Below, in pieces: positions 62,515 to 64,000 of a stretch of DNA of 64,000 bases. How positions within the stretch are numbered: the stretch's first letter is position 1; each line of letters opens with the position of its first letter. The translations under genes and the position numbers were made by a program. The stretch is taken from the NCBI GenBank assembly GCA_038363925.1, contig JAQQWL010000009.1:558001-622000 (forward strand), written 5' to 3'. This DNA comes from Apiospora phragmitis. Taxonomy: Eukaryota; Ascomycota; Sordariomycetes; Amphisphaeriales; Apiosporaceae. The notes beneath the pieces were generated by a model, which saw nothing but the letters and a program-made list of their open reading frames with translations, did not search any database and was not told the origin of the DNA.

Positions 62515-63537
62515 ATGGCGGGTCAAACGGTGTTCATACCGATGTTGCCACTGGTGCGGAAGCATATCATCGTGGAATCTATCGTTATTGCTCTCACGAC
62601 GGTCGTGTTGGGATTTCGCCTTTTGGCTCGGGCCCAGGCATTGGGATTGGGAGCCAATGACTATTTGGTGATCGCTGGCTATGTATGGTCTTTCTTGTCT
62701 TCTCCTTCGCCCCTTTTGCCAAGTTTCCCCGAGTCCAGGGCACCCGTCCCATCCAGACATGATGTCTAAAGCTAACCTACTACTGCCACAGGTAATCATG
62801 ATTGCCGGTATTATCATGTCATGTAAGTTGGCTGGCGCCCCCGGCTCGGACCAAAAGAAAAGAAGAAGACACATGGTGGATGACAAATCTGGTTAAATGA
62901 TCATATAGGGACTAACCTAGGCCTAGGCTATGACTCCTTAGAGACGACACCCGGATACCGTCTACGTAAGTCTTAAAAGCTTTCGTTTGCCCAGCTCCTA
63001 GAATACGCCGCTGCCGATGTGTCCGTCATCAAGGTCGTCGCTGACAGGTCTCCCAATTTCAGCCCAAAACAACCTTCCCAGAATCCTCAAAGTAAGTCGC
63101 AGCAGAATAGGAGTCAACACTTCTTTTTTCTTCTGAGCAGGAGGACTTCTTGCACAGGATCTCTTCACCGCCTCGCCAATCTACATCTCCTGCATCACCT
63201 GCCTTAAAGCCAGCGTGCTGTTGTCGTACCGCCGCATCTTCAACAACAGCACGGAGTGGGTCCGGATCGCCACCTGGGGCATGCTGGCCATGGTGGCGGG
63301 CTGGGGCCTCTCCTTCATCATGGCCATGGTCTTTGTCTGCATCCTGATCCGCAAGCAATGGGACACGGAGATCCTGGGCACCTGCTACAATGCCGTCGAG
63401 ATGTACAAGGCGCTGTGCATCACCAACATCGTCACCGACCTCGTCATCATGGCGCTGCCCGTCCGCGTCATCTGGGCGCTGCAGATGAGGAAGGCCGAGA
63501 AGTTCGCCCTGATCGTCTGCTTCGCTCTTGGGCTATG

Positions 63538-63581
<44 letters not shown>

Positions 63582-64000
63582 CTCTTGCTCCAGCCAGCCA
63601 GTCCACTGACCAACCATCTACACCATTCCAGCGTCTGCGCCATCGCAGCGGTCCGACTCTCAGCCCACTACGACCTGGAAATGCAGGCCAACCTGACGGG
63701 CACCATCGAACTGACCGTCTTCCTGGCCGTGCTGGAGCTGTGCATCGACATCGTGTCCATCAGCTTGCCGATGCTGCGGCCCTTCTACCTGCTATGGTGC
63801 GCGAAGCACGCCTCGTCGAAGCTGTCCGACACACCCCCCCCCCCTTGGGCCGGGGAGGCAGTGGCAGCAACAACCACGGCCTCGTCACCTTCGGCCGGTC
63901 CGATCGGCGGAAGCGCTACTATCTGAAGCGGCAGACCAACTACAACAGCAAACAGGACGATGAGACACCCGTGAGCCAGTGGGGGTTGAAGAAGTACCAG
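62515..64000 (+). CDS. Rhodopsin-like integral membrane protein (PTH11-related family), 3' end uncertain
   Basis: Seven-helix fungal membrane protein of the family that includes PTH11-type receptors; the ligand is unknown. Exons 62,515-62,682, 62,792-62,822, 62,909-62,965, 63,141-63,537 and 63,632-end join in phase. Helices: IIVESIVIALTTVVLGFRLLAR (TM1) with GANDYLVIAGYVIMIAGIIMS (TM2), then GLAQDLF-type loop with TASPIYISCITCLKASVLLSYRRIF (TM3), IATWGMLAMVAGWGLSFIMAMVFVCI (TM4), ITNIVTDLVIMALPVRVIWALQM (TM5), KFALIVCFALGL-CVCAIAAVRL (TM6), GTIELTVFLAVLELCIDIVSISLPMLRPF (TM7). After TM7 a run of eleven C (63,834-63,844) puts the frame into a stop at 63,926. With twelve C it would continue GRGGSGSNNHGLVTFGR, RRKRYYLKRQTNYN to the window end, as expected of the tail. 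Intron 4 has a long CT microsatellite. Confidence 0.8.
63541..63580 (+). repeat. CT dinucleotide microsatellite in an intron
   Basis: About 19 CT units directly after the 5' splice site of the last intron of the rhodopsin-like gene (donor GTAAG at 63,538). The pyrimidine tract is on the sense strand. Confidence 0.9.

Noticed and set aside
62966..62994. A 29-bp intron in the rhodopsin-like gene
   Set aside because: Too short for a fungal intron; splicing from 62,965 to 63,141 keeps the frame and joins family-like sequence.

Overview
The window comes from a filamentous ascomycete (Pezizomycotina, probably Sordariomycetes). Genes carry 50-220 bp GT-AG introns, single-gene transcription units are separated by kilobase gaps, and there are HET-domain, PTH11-type rhodopsin-like and P450 sequences. 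Two AT-rich blocks (1-23,717 and 52,237-56,036) look heavily mutated by repeat-induced point mutation (RIP): CpA/TpG have almost vanished in favour of TpA, CpG survives, and all transposon frames are full of stops.

Left block (1-23.7 kb): a graveyard of nested transposons. It holds Ty1/Copia remains in both orientations, four Fot1/pogo-type DNA transposons (three types of about 45-bp terminal inverted repeat), a 7.66-kb Ty3/Gypsy chromodomain retrotransposon with 630-bp LTRs and a CTTAT target duplication, and a 5.1-kb Tad-like LINE with a 12-bp target duplication. The order of events can be read: pogo B, then pogo C into B, then the Gypsy element into C's left inverted repeat and the LINE into C's right inverted repeat.

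Gene-bearing middle (24-52 kb): a glutathione S-transferase, a proline-rich secreted or GPI-anchored protein, the class I histone deacetylase Rpd3, a sodium/neurotransmitter-symporter-type transporter, a single-pass Ser/Thr-rich membrane protein, Mtc1, a long basic nuclear protein with a Lys-Pro-Glu repeat, and ribosomal protein uL14 (Rpl23). These are unrelated housekeeping and accessory genes with no sign of a biosynthetic cluster.

Right part (51.3-64 kb): a HET-domain gene cut in two by a 3.8-kb RIP-mutated Copia element with a perfect CAGAC duplication; the HET frame is still in register across the insertion but also carries a nonsense codon and a frameshift. Then come a decayed fragment of an unknown fungal family, a decayed P450, and a rhodopsin-like integral membrane protein gene that reaches the window end.

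Several genes carry single-base length problems: C10 in the proline-rich gene, C11 in the rhodopsin-like gene, and the end of rpd3. These are either real polymorphism or assembly error, and they decide the C-termini of the proteins.
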